This document shows, in pieces, positions 1 to 6,393 of a DNA stretch of 8,609 nt; position 1 is the stretch's first letter, and the number at the start of each line of letters is the position of its first letter. Under the pieces are notes generated by a model that worked only from the letters and a program-made list of their open reading frames with translations, was not told the origin of the DNA and did not search any database. Position numbers and translations under genes: made by a program. The stretch is from NCBI GenBank assembly GCA_027318915.1, contig DAHVOH010000105.1, positions 1-8,609 on the forward strand, in the 5' to 3' direction. The DNA comes from Clostridiales bacterium (GTDB taxonomy: Bacteria; Bacillota_E; Sulfobacillia; Sulfobacillales; JAIMBI01).

Positions 1-193
1 CGGTCTTGCACAACTGCTTCCGTTTGCTTCGCTGGACCTTTCGCTAGCGGTGGGAGCACTTCTTCCGGTGGGATGGCTTGGCCGGTAGGGTGGCCTTCAT
101 CTGGTTCTGCTATTGCCGCCGGTATCGTTGGATCTGAGGCAAGATGGACCTGAGTCAAGAATCTGGGCACCCCGAAACGGGTCGAGAGGGATG
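1..193. other. Unassigned left edge
   Basis: I see no supportable gene here. Every frame is interrupted within about 60 codons. One plus-strand frame gives an aromatic-rich stretch (around 46-134) ending in TGA, but it is broken by a TAG near position 43 and resembles no family I know. The 11-base palindrome CCCGAAACGGG at 171-181 lies just beyond the 3' end of the minus-strand DUF6922-like gene. Its stem is only 4 bp and no T-run follows, so I do not call it a terminator. Confidence 0.5.
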
Positions 194-523
194 TTAGGGC
201 CAGAACGCGTTGGGGAAAAACGAGGCCGGGGGAATCCGTCGACGCCGATTGCCCTCACTCCAGCGCGGGGTTTCGTGGGGAGTCCCCAATAGTACGGTGG
301 TCCAGAACCATTCCACGCGGGGAGAGAGTTGGCTCGCTCGTGTCGGATCGGCAATCCAGTGCTGGATCGTATCCCAGCCGTAGGTCGCAAATAGCCACCG
401 CCAATCGTCGACCCCCCCGTCTTCCAGGATGGTCGGGATAATAATAGCCGCATGGCGCCGTGGTTCAAGACGATCGGCGTGGTACCGGTGAAAGAGCCGT
501 TGAATCGACAGGGGGATCGTCAT
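194..523 (-). CDS. DUF6922-like small protein, probable antitoxin
   Basis: A 109-residue protein, second gene of a two-gene unit. Residues about 20-80 match the pattern I know for DUF6922: a basic start (PRRHAAII), then an acidic stretch leading to DDWRWLFATYG at 39-49, then LSPRVEWFW at 67-75. Proteins of this family are small, helical and often encoded beside AbiEii-type nucleotidyltransferases, so an antitoxin role is likely. The function rests on family and context, not on a catalytic motif. The ATG overlaps the stop of the upstream toxin-like gene as ATGA (520-523), which implies translational coupling. AAGGAG sits 8 bases before the ATG and supports this start. The C-terminal tail after residue 85 is Arg-rich then aromatic (RRRR, FFPNAFWP) and lies outside the family core. 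No membrane segment or signal peptide is visible. Confidence 0.75.
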   Translation of the reverse strand: MTIPLSIQRLFHRYHADRLEPRRHAAIIIPTILEDGGVDDWRWLFATYGWDTIQHWIADPTRASQLSPRVEWFWTTVLLGTPHETPRWSEGNRRRRIPPASFFPNAFWP

Positions 524-1212
524 AAGGAAGGCTCCTTGGGACGGGGGGTTTGGGGCGGCGTGGGGGGGAGATTCTGTTGTGCCCAGGTCCGCACCAGTGT
601 CCGCAAGTCCCTTTCGATGGCCGATAACGACTGTGGCTGTGTGAGTAGCGTTAGGGCATCATCCCAGTCCGGCACATCCCGCGTATAAGTGAGCTGTTGG
701 AGGAACAACCGGGGGGAAAAGGCGTCGTGGTACGTGGTCCGGGCTTGTTGTAAGACCGTCTCCATCGAGATCACCCCCGACGTCAGGAGTTCGCGCAAGT
801 CGAGATAGTCGCGGGCTTGGGCCCGACGCCCAAGGGTATAGGCTTTCTGGACCGCAATGTCCCGCGCATCCGCGACCGCAAGTCCCTGCCACCGATGAAA
901 GGCTTGGTGGTGAGGGAATGGGTAGGCGAGTAGGGTCACGGAGACGTCGTCGAGACGCCAGTGGATTTGATCGGGCGACCGCTGTACCCACTCCACGCGG
1001 CGAAAACGTTGGAGAAATGCGTCGAGATCAGGCAAATCGGGCAACGCAGTACGGGGTTGGACCGTAAAGAAATCGAGGTCACGCGATTGGCGGTGGCCCA
1101 TTTGCAAAGCCAAGGCGGTTCCACCGGCCAGATAGAACAGCTGCATGGGTGGCCATTGAGACAGCTGACTTGCCATGGCGGCAACGCCATCGGGTAGGAT
1201 AGATTCGTTCAC
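520..1212 (-). CDS. AbiEii/AbiGii-type nucleotidyltransferase (toxin-like)
   Basis: A 230-residue cytoplasmic protein of the AbiEii/AbiGii toxin family (DNA polymerase beta-like nucleotidyltransferase fold). Residues 27-50 carry the hallmark: YLAGGTALAL, then GHRQSRDLDFFT, with the metal-binding pair at Asp45 and Asp47. A second family motif, KAYTLGRR...ARDYLDL, lies at 123-139 (Lys123, Arg134, Asp135, Asp138). Known AbiEii and MenT relatives transfer nucleotides to RNA or other targets and inhibit growth unless neutralised; the substrate here is unknown. The start is GTG at 1212-1210, about 12 bases downstream of the predicted transcription start, with a weak AGGGGA ribosome binding site. 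A later ATG (codon 13) is possible but would still keep the nucleotide-binding motif. The gene comes first and the antitoxin-like gene second, the reverse of classical abiEi-abiEii. All key residues are present, so it is probably active. Confidence 0.88.
   Translation of the reverse strand: MNESILPDGVAAMASQLSQWPPMQLFYLAGGTALALQMGHRQSRDLDFFTVQPRTALPDLPDLDAFLQRFRRVEWVQRSPDQIHWRLDDVSVTLLAYPFPHHQAFHRWQGLAVADARDIAVQKAYTLGRRAQARDYLDLRELLTSGVISMETVLQQARTTYHDAFSPRLFLQQLTYTRDVPDWDDALTLLTQPQSLSAIERDLRTLVRTWAQQNLPPTPPQTPRPKEPSL
532..537 (-). promoter_or_regulatory. Ribosome binding site of DUF6922-like gene
   Basis: On the minus strand AAGGAG stands 8 bases before the ATG at 523-521. It lies inside the last codons of the toxin-like gene. 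The second gene therefore has its own strong site as well as the ATGA overlap, which would favour antitoxin synthesis equal to or above toxin. Confidence 0.7.
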
Positions 1213-1230
1213 GGAGGTCCCCTGGTTTCT

Positions 1231-1239
1231 AGTATATCA
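1231..1239 (-). promoter_or_regulatory. Extended -10 promoter of the toxin-antitoxin-like unit
   Basis: Read on the minus strand this is TGATATACT, matching the extended -10 form TGnTATAnT with one difference in the hexamer (TATACT). No good -35 hexamer is present 16-18 bases upstream, which fits an extended -10 promoter. The predicted transcript start is about 12 bases before the GTG, giving a very short leader. It is the only AT-rich spot in this intergenic stretch. An imperfect dyad (CATGCCGAC/CCGACATG, about 1303-1319) lies upstream and could be an operator, but this is weak. Confidence 0.5.
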
Positions 1240-1424
1240 CCCGTGCCGTGACGGACGGACACCGCCCACAGCCAGGCGCGAGGCTCGGTGTGCCGGCCGA
1301 GTCATGCCGACCCGACATGCCACTTGCCGACGTGTTAACCGCCGCAGGCCGCTGTTTGCCCGTCTGTCGCGCGAGCGCGCCGATCCGGAGGGCGTCGACG
1401 TCTGGGCCATGCGGCTTGGTTCAT
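1240..1424 (-). pseudogene. Small remnant ATGA-coupled to the zinc-ribbon gene
   Basis: An ATG at 1424-1422 overlaps the TGA that ends the broken zinc-ribbon gene (ATGA). In its own frame it encodes about 29 codons (MNQAAWPRRRRPP...) and stops at a TAA. Shifting frame after the first 7 codons gives a more protein-like reading, DVDALRIGALARQTGKQRP, which faintly recalls the start of a MerR-type helix-turn-helix. That resemblance is weak and I do not assign a family. It may be the 5' end of a gene lost before the toxin-like unit was joined, or chance. It ends where the toxin promoter begins. Confidence 0.25.
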
Positions 1425-2181
1425 TGCGGGGTCGGATAATACGGGCGCATGGCCTCCACAATCTGTTCCCACAAGGGGCGGGGTTGGGGAGTCGCCAGGC
1501 GGCTCAGGGCGCCGTGCAGGCCGGCTTTGATTTCGGCTAAAGGGAACGGCGGCTACGAGGGCTGTGAGCGTGCGGCCGTAGGTCTACCTGCTGTCGTCTC
1601 CGCGCTCTTGATGCGGGAGGGTGGAGGCGGGCAGGAGAAAGGTGCGGCCGATGTCGGCGGGAATGTCGTAGCGGAACTTGCCAATTGCGGAAAGGTGAAG
1701 CGGAACGCGTAGAGATCGTAGGAGTGGGGAATGGCGGGTTCGCTGGTGCAGGCGGGGCAGGGACCTATCTCGTCAATGGAGCGAGGGGGTGGAGCCCGTA
1801 CGCGTCGGCGGCGTCGCGACATTTGTCGCAGAGCCAGACGGATCCGGGTGTGTCGCCGTCATCGACGCAGGGGATGACGCTAGGGACTGCGGCGGCGACG
1901 GGGCGACGCAAAGCGGCGTCCTTTGTTTGGCAGAGATAGCGGACCGACTTGGTGGCGCGGTTGAGCAGAGTGAGCCAGAGACAGACGAGCGGGGCGGGAT
2001 CGGATGGGACGGTTTGGATTGGGGCGTAAATGGCCCGCAGGCTGGCGATGGCGGCGTCGCCCCGGGCCTGTTGGAGACGGCGGCCGGATGCTGAGCGCGC
2101 CCGCCCCTGTTCGATCTCTGTGCCGCGTTGGGCAGCCCAGGCGTCGACGGCGCTGAGACCCGCTGGCGGATGCATTCCCAT
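1421..2181 (-). pseudogene. Broken zinc-ribbon-like gene, unknown family
   Basis: Joining four frames gives a continuous protein of about 250 residues. The first segment starts MGMHPPAGLSAVDAW, has a helical stretch (LRAIYAPIQTV, LVCLWLTLLNRATKSVRYLC) and then WLCDKCRDAADAYG (first CxxC, bases 1819-1830). After a frameshift near 1779 comes IGPCPACTSEP (second CxxC, bases 1748-1759) and SYDLYAFRFTFP. After another shift near 1685 comes GKFRYDIPADIGRTFLLP. An in-frame TAG lies at 1586-1584, followed by TYGRTLTALVAAVP. A last shift near 1540 leads to LWEQIVEAMRPYYP and TGA at 1423-1421. The two CxxC pairs suggest a zinc ribbon. I do not recognise the family. No ribosome binding site precedes the first ATG, and the IS630 remnant begins just upstream, so the 5' end may be truncated. 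Each segment keeps a coding character, so the breakage looks recent, unless the indels are assembly errors. Confidence 0.6.
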
Positions 2182-2241
2182 GGGGTGACTGACTGGAAGA
2201 GTGGGGTACACGGACTCTATCCGTTGTCGGAGGGGATCCCC

Positions 2242-3395
2242 GTGGCCCATCCCCGCACCCTTTCGTCGTTGGTCCTCAGTGCCGACGACCGTGCGGACTT
2301 GGATCGTTTGGCACGGTCGTACGCGGCGCCCGCCCGGGCGGGAGCCCGGGCGCAGGTGCAGACGACCTATGCCGACGGCGCGACCTGTCCCGTCATTGCC
2401 CGGACGCTGGGGATCCCGCTCCCCGCGGTCATGCGCGGCGTCAAGAAGGGCTCGGCGCAGGGTCCGCGGCGCTGTAGTGGACTTGTGGCGCGCGGGGCGC
2501 TGCCCACGCATGACGCCCGAAGTGCGGGGCTGGATGATCAGCCTGGCCTGTCAACAGCCCACGGATCTGAGGTGGGCATCCGAGTGCTGGAGTGACGCGT
2601 TGCTGGTCCCCTACGTGCGCGCGCACACCGTCGCCGCCGGCCATCCGAGTGCCCGTCAGGTGCAGCCGGGCACCCTGTCGAAGTTGCGGGCGGCGCCGGA
2701 TCGGCATCCCCAACGGATCCGGTCCTATCTCCAGCGCAAGGATCCCGATTTCGACCGGAAGATGGTGCAAGTCCTGCAGGTGTATCAGCCGGTCACGCTT
2801 GAGCTCGATCCGGCCGGCGGCCGCCCACCCGACGGTCCGATAGTCGGATGCTGAGAAGCCTGGCATCCCAGCGCGGGCCCCGGTCGCTCCCGATTGCCCG
2901 CCCCGGCCCGAGGGGCTGGACACGGGGGAACGGGATGACGCGTATCGCCGTCTCGGTACAGTGGCCTTGCTGACCGGCATCGACGTGGCGACCGGCGAAG
3001 TGCAGGCATCGTGCGCCCCGCCACCGCCGGGCGGAATGTATGGAGTGGCTGCACGCGTTGGAGGCGCGGTGCGGACCGGACACGAAGATCCAAGGGGTGG
3101 TAGACGCACACCCCGTCCTCACGTCGAAGGAGACGCGGGCCGACCTGGCCACCCGGCCGAACCGGTCTAGCTTTGTGTTCACGCCGGTGCAGCCGTCCTG
3201 GTCGAACCTGATCGCGATGTTTTTGCCAACCTGACGAAGCGGTGCCTGCGGGGCGTCCGGGTCGTGTCCGTCGCCGCGTTGCAAGCGTGCATCGAGCAGT
3301 ACCTGTCGTGGCTCCATACAGACCCCGTGCCGTTCCGGAGGCGGTGGCGCCCCGAGTCCGCCGAAGCGTCACCGTCCGAACGAGAAGCTATTTAG
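2242..3395 (+). pseudogene. IS630-family transposase, decayed
   Basis: Joined frames give about 384 codons, normal for IS630 transposases. GTG at 2242 follows GGAGGGG (2229-2235). The N-terminal helix-turn-helix region is in LVLSADDRADLDRLARSY and VIARTLGIPLPAVMRGVKK. After a shift around 2450-2475 come VDLWRAGRCPRMTPEVRGW and LQRKDPDFDRKMVQVLQVY, typical of the family. After a shift near 2845 come DAEKPGIPARAP (first catalytic Asp at 2847-2849, normally in a DEKPGIQ context) and GTVALLTGIDVATGEV. After a shift near 3020 come VVDAHPVLTSKETR (second Asp at 3103-3105, normally DNHSAH) and SWSNLIAMF, where the catalytic Glu is replaced by Ala (GCG at 3214-3216). A last shift near 3222 leads to TKRCLRGVRVVSV and TAG at 3393. 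Four frameshifts and the lost Glu mean it cannot make active transposase. I found no convincing terminal repeats or TA duplication. Confidence 0.85.
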
Positions 3396-3511
3396 GCATG
3401 GCTATACGAAAGGGACTTGACATCAACCGCAGGCCGATGACAGCATCGTGGCAGCGGCGTTCCCGGGTGAATCGGATCGGAGCACCGAGAACGAGGAGGA
3501 GGCCGATCCTA
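3396..3511 (+). promoter_or_regulatory. IS630-GNAT intergenic stretch with a possible -35 box
   Basis: A perfect TTGACA occurs at 3417-3422, just past the IS630 transposase stop. The best -10 at 18 bases spacing is CAGCAT (3441-3446), only half matching consensus, so promoter function is doubtful. If real, it would drive the GNAT gene from sequence at or near the IS630 end. No other structure is seen here. Confidence 0.25.
3495..3502 (+). promoter_or_regulatory. Ribosome binding site of GNAT gene
   Basis: GGAGGAGG ends 9 bases before the ATG at 3512. It decides the start: the same frame stays open back to 3242, but that upstream part is the antisense-free shadow of the IS630 remnant and has no comparable site. 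Confidence 0.7.
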
Positions 3512-4177
3512 ATGCCGCCTGACCACGAATCGTCCGTCGTGCACGGTGCACCACTGCCGCTGCCCTTCCATCCCCACTATCCGGTCGCGAGCCGTCGTCT
3601 TGATCTGCGCCCGCTGGAGACCCGAGATACCGAAAGCCTTTTGGCGTATCGCTCCCGCGCGGACGTGTGCCGCTGGGTGCCGTTCGACCCGATGGACCGG
3701 GACCTTGTGGCGCAGAAACTCACCAGTGTGTGGGCGCGTCACGCCATCACGGGCGAGGGGGAGGGCATCATCTTGGGCGTAAGCCTTAGGGCCATCGGGC
3801 AGGTCATCGGGGATGTCTCATTGATGCTTACAAGCGCCGAACATCGCAGCGGGGAAATTGGTTGGGTGCTTCACCCCGATTATGGAGGAGAGGGCTATGC
3901 CACGGAAGCGGCTCACGCAATGCTCCACTTGGCGTTCGACCACCTAGGTCTCCATCGGATGGTTGCGCGCATCGACGCGCGGAATGCGGCGTCCCTCCGG
4001 CTCGGTGATCGCTTGGGGATGCGCCGCGAGGCTTATCTCGTTGAAAACGAGTGGTTCAAAGGCGGATGGAGTGACGAAGTGGACATGGCCATGCTGGAGC
4101 TCGAGTGGACGGCGCAACATGCGGCGGATATACCGCCGTGTGCGGGACCCCACCACCGTAGCGACACCGCCCGCTAA
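3512..4177 (+). CDS. GNAT N-acetyltransferase, RimJ/RimL-like
   Basis: A 221-residue cytoplasmic protein that should transfer acetyl from acetyl-CoA to an amine. The family order is complete: RRLDLRPLETRDTESLLAY (28-46) opens the domain; EIGWVLHPDYGGEGYATEA (115-133) is motif A with the acetyl-CoA pyrophosphate loop (GGEGYA); HRMVARIDARNAASLRLGDR (148-167) and LGMRREA (168-174) form motif B. This pattern is that of the RimJ/RimL branch, whose members acetylate ribosomal protein N-termini, antibiotics or small molecules. The substrate cannot be told from sequence. The last 20 residues (PPCAGPHHRSDTAR) fall outside the domain and may come from a changed 3' end. It is the only intact gene between the IS630 and IS21 remnants, followed on the same strand by the ruined Nudix gene. 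The uninterrupted frame beside decayed genes suggests it is either recent or still selected. Confidence 0.87.
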   Translation: MPPDHESSVVHGAPLPLPFHPHYPVASRRLDLRPLETRDTESLLAYRSRADVCRWVPFDPMDRDLVAQKLTSVWARHAITGEGEGIILGVSLRAIGQVIGDVSLMLTSAEHRSGEIGWVLHPDYGGEGYATEAAHAMLHLAFDHLGLHRMVARIDARNAASLRLGDRLGMRREAYLVENEWFKGGWSDEVDMAMLELEWTAQHAADIPPCAGPHHRSDTAR

Positions 4178-4304
4178 CCCGTCTCTTTCAAGCCTGGGCG
4201 GGGAGGGCCCCTCGTCGTCCTGATCACCTCACGGACGGTGTCGATAAGGCATCTCCCGGTCCTGAAGCCGTTTTGGAGGCCCGGGCCGAACCGGAGAGCG
4301 ATCG
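4178..4304 (+). other. Spacer with a possible gene-end remnant
   Basis: One plus frame reads PDHLTDGVDKASPGPEAVLEA and ends at the TGA at 4306-4308, which overlaps the Nudix start as ATGA. This looks like the last codons of a lost upstream gene that was coupled to the Nudix gene. It is only about 30 codons and matches no family I know. No terminator is seen after the GNAT stop; the GGGGAGGGCCCCTC palindrome near 4200 lacks a T-run. Confidence 0.25.
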
Positions 4305-4726
4305 ATGACCTTTCTGACGCACATCGGCGGCGGTCGCTGGCATCGTGGAGGGTGACAGGGGCGCATTCGCCTCGTCAGGACTCGCGATCGCGGATGGGAG
4401 TTTCCGGGCGGCCAGGTCGAGGTGGGTGAGAACCTGATGGACGCGCTGGCACAAGCAGTTCAGCCAGAGAGCGGCGTTCGGGTCCGCCCCTGCTTCCTGG
4501 CGGGCGTCTACTCCAATGTGGCGTCCTCCACGTGGCATGACAACCGGACCGCGGTGCTCACCAAGGTCATGCTGGACTTCGGGTGTACGTACGCACCTCC
4601 GAGGAGACCCCGGACGTCCCCTGGACCGACAAAGACCACCTTCTTCATCTGATGACCGCCCCGGCCAGCCGGACAGGTTTTCAGGATTACCTCGACTACG
4701 ACGGTCGGCCGATCGTTATGGACTAA
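4305..4726 (+). pseudogene. Nudix hydrolase, decayed
   Basis: Joined frames give about 140 codons, usual for a small Nudix hydrolase. ATG 4305 follows GGAG at 4293-4296. The reading is MTFLTHI, shift (+1 near 4328), AVAGIVEGDRG, shift back near 4361, RIRLVRTRDRGWEFPGG, then the Nudix box at 4410-4478, and later AGVYSN...WHDNRTAVLTKVMLDF. A third shift near 4582 leads to VYVRTSEETPDVPWTDKDHL and GRPIVMD with TAA at 4724. The box should read GX5EX7REUXEEXGU. Here it reads GQVEVGENLMDALAQAVQPESGV: Arg-Glu has become Gln-Ala and the first Glu of the Glu-Glu pair has become Pro. The metal-binding residues are therefore lost besides the frameshifts. Such enzymes hydrolyse nucleoside diphosphates linked to another moiety. 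The neighbour upstream is the intact GNAT gene on the same strand. Confidence 0.8.
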
Positions 4727-4905
4727 GTCACGCCTTCCGTCTTCACCATCAAGAGCGCGACGAAGCTTTAGCACCTCGCGCACGGCCACGGGATCGCCAC
4801 CGGCGGCGGAGCCGCCGCTTGCTGCGCCAGCACCGCCACGGCGCCCGAGGTCCGGAGGTCGGCCGCGACCACTTGCTGCGGCGGCGTCCCCGGTACTCAC
4901 GCTGG
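4727..4905. other. Unassigned gap between Nudix and istA remnants
   Basis: No recognised gene. On the minus strand a frame from about 4901 to 4768 reads QQVVAADLRTSGAVAVLAQ and AAAPPPVAIPWPCARC then TAA, which looks protein-like but may reflect GC-rich composition. It is out of frame with the preceding istA remnant and does not match the usual IstA C-terminus. The distal end of the IS21 element and istB should have lain on this side; neither is present. Confidence 0.3.
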
Positions 4906-6239
4906 GCTGTTGCGCGAGCCGGATAATCCCGAACGCGTGGCGGTCAGCCTGTTCGGGATGTTTCTGGTGGGCCAAGCCGGCCGGGATGAACGCACGGGTC
5001 TGCGGCCCGAGGCGTGCCGCCCACCGCTCGAAGTGGGCCGGACTCCCGTCCCGGTACCGCCGGTGATGCGGGGGTCGGTGCCCTGGCGTCGTGGATGCAG
5101 CGCCTTTCCGGGCCACCCGCACGTGGCCGGCGACGCGCACGTATTGGGGGAAGATATCCACCGCGGTGGCGCGCATGTCCATCCGCGCGTCGACCCGGCG
5201 ATGGGGCAGGCTCTAATACCGCCGGTCGACCTCGACGGGATCGTCTGGAGGGACCGTGGCCCTTCGCCACGTGCCGACCTCAAACGGGTGGGGCGGGCGG
5301 GACTTTAGCGCGGGCTGGGGCTCCGCGAGGAGGGTCGAGCGGGACCCCTCTTTCTTCTGGAAGGGGCGCGCGTTGCGGACCCGGACGAGGTCCGCCACCA
5401 CCGCTGGGGCATCGGCCACGCGGACGAAGCGGCGCTTGCACAGGATGGCCAAGATCCCCTGCTCGACCAACTGCCTGCCTGGCGCGACGTTGGCTTGGTC
5501 TGGGGGCTGGCGGACTCGCCATGGCACGACGACGGGCCCGTCGTCCCCGGCGCCTTCCGGATAGCGGGCGGGCAGCCCCGGGTCATACGGAGGGGCTGCG
5601 GGACGCCCGCTGTCAGGTTGTCCGGCACCAGCCGGGCTGGGATGCCGCTCCAGGCGGCGACGGCGTGGACATACCCCGCAATCCAAGAGGCCATGATCGG
5701 GGCGAGCGAGACCTCGGCGTACACGGCCTGACGGTAGCCCAGGATGGCCACGCCTACCGGGGTCGGCGCCCACCTGCCCGGGTTGCGGTTCCCGATCGGG
5801 ATCGTCGCCCCGGCGGAGGCAAAGAAGGCCACCGCCCGGAGCCGTCGTGCCGCCGTGGGCTCTCCGGGGAGGTGTGCCGCCGCCACCGATGGTAGTGCAC
5901 ACAGAACTGGGAATACCCGAGCCCCGCCAGGTGCACTGGGCGATGTGCCACCCACGCGAGCTCGAGGGCCCTGCCTTGGTACCGGCGGAGATCGGCGTGG
6001 AGGCTCGACCCGTCGGGCTCCGGGCGGTGCCGGGGCCGCCCCTGCTTCCCGAGATACAGGGCCGGTTCGAGTCGGGCGTCGTCCTCCGTCGGCGATAGGG
6101 GCACGGGGACCTGCGCGCGCTGGACGCGCGCCACGAGGTCGGTGCCGGGGGAGTGATGGAGGCCGAGACGCTGCCCGATTTGTCGTCCGCTCCACGCGAG
6201 CCCATGATGCCGGCGTAAGCCCTCGTGAATCTAGCGCAG
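4906..6239 (-). pseudogene. istA: IS21-family IstA transposase, decayed
   Basis: The remnant covers most of an IstA integrase-type transposase. GGAGG (6250-6246) precedes a CTG where ATG is expected, and the third codon is TAG where Lys is usual (bases 6233-6231). The helix-turn-helix region follows (GLAWSGRQIGQRLGLHHSPG), then LGYSQFCVHYHRWR. After a shift near 5830 comes FFASAGATIPI, which replaces the usual FVDWAGATIPI, so the first catalytic Asp is Ala (5820-5818). LVPDNLTAGV keeps the second Asp (5622-5620). After a shift near 5540 comes QANVAPGRQLVEQGILAIL, where the catalytic Glu of KVEVG is Ala (5485-5483). VRNARPFQKKEGSRSTLL and EVDRRY follow, then an in-frame TAG at 5215-5213 where Tyr is expected. 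The same frame continues to TAVDIFPQYVRVAGHVR, HPEQADRHAFGIIRLAQQ and fades. No istB follows. Confidence 0.85.
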
Positions 6240-6393
6240 GGGAATCCTCCGTGTCGTCAAATGAACGCCTCGCCTTCAGTGGCCGGGGGCACCGACCGCG
6301 CGTGTAGCGAGACACAGCGGGGTGGCAGGGACTTATCGGAATCGCTGGCGGAGACTGACCAGACCGGTTGGCGGATTGAAACCGGAGTCAGCA
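4906..6393 (-). mobile_element. IS21-family remnant, one end plus istA
   Basis: The istA remnant plus about 150 bases of upstream sequence. I place the element's end at about 6393 because the plus strand there ends in CA (5'-TG on the minus strand, as IS21 elements do) and the sequence character changes from lower-GC orphan DNA to IS21-like leader sequence. This boundary is inference. The opposite end and istB are missing, so the element was truncated and cannot move by itself. Confidence 0.5.

Noticed and set aside
171..181. Palindrome CCCGAAACGGG after the DUF6922-like gene
   Set aside because: Only a 4-bp stem with no T-tract on either strand; too weak for a terminator.
2326..2353. GC-rich palindrome around CCCGCCCGGGCGGG
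   Set aside because: It lies inside the IS630 transposase coding text (APARAGARA codons) and has no T-run. It is better explained by codon composition than by a terminator or regulatory hairpin.
2441..3109. Minus-strand open frame of 222 codons
   Set aside because: Antisense to the IS630 remnant and lacking any family motif.
2190..3450. Terminal inverted repeats of the IS630 element
   Set aside because: I compared about 50 bases on each side of the transposase remnant and found only scattered matches, so I set no element boundaries.
3242..3511. N-terminal extension of the GNAT frame
   Set aside because: These codons overlap the end of the IS630 pseudogene in another frame and give an Arg-rich nonsense stretch. 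The strong GGAGGAGG before ATG 3512 marks the true start.
5014..5895. Plus-strand open frame of 293 codons
   Set aside because: Antisense to the istA remnant; Arg/Pro/Gly-rich translation typical of a GC-rich shadow frame.
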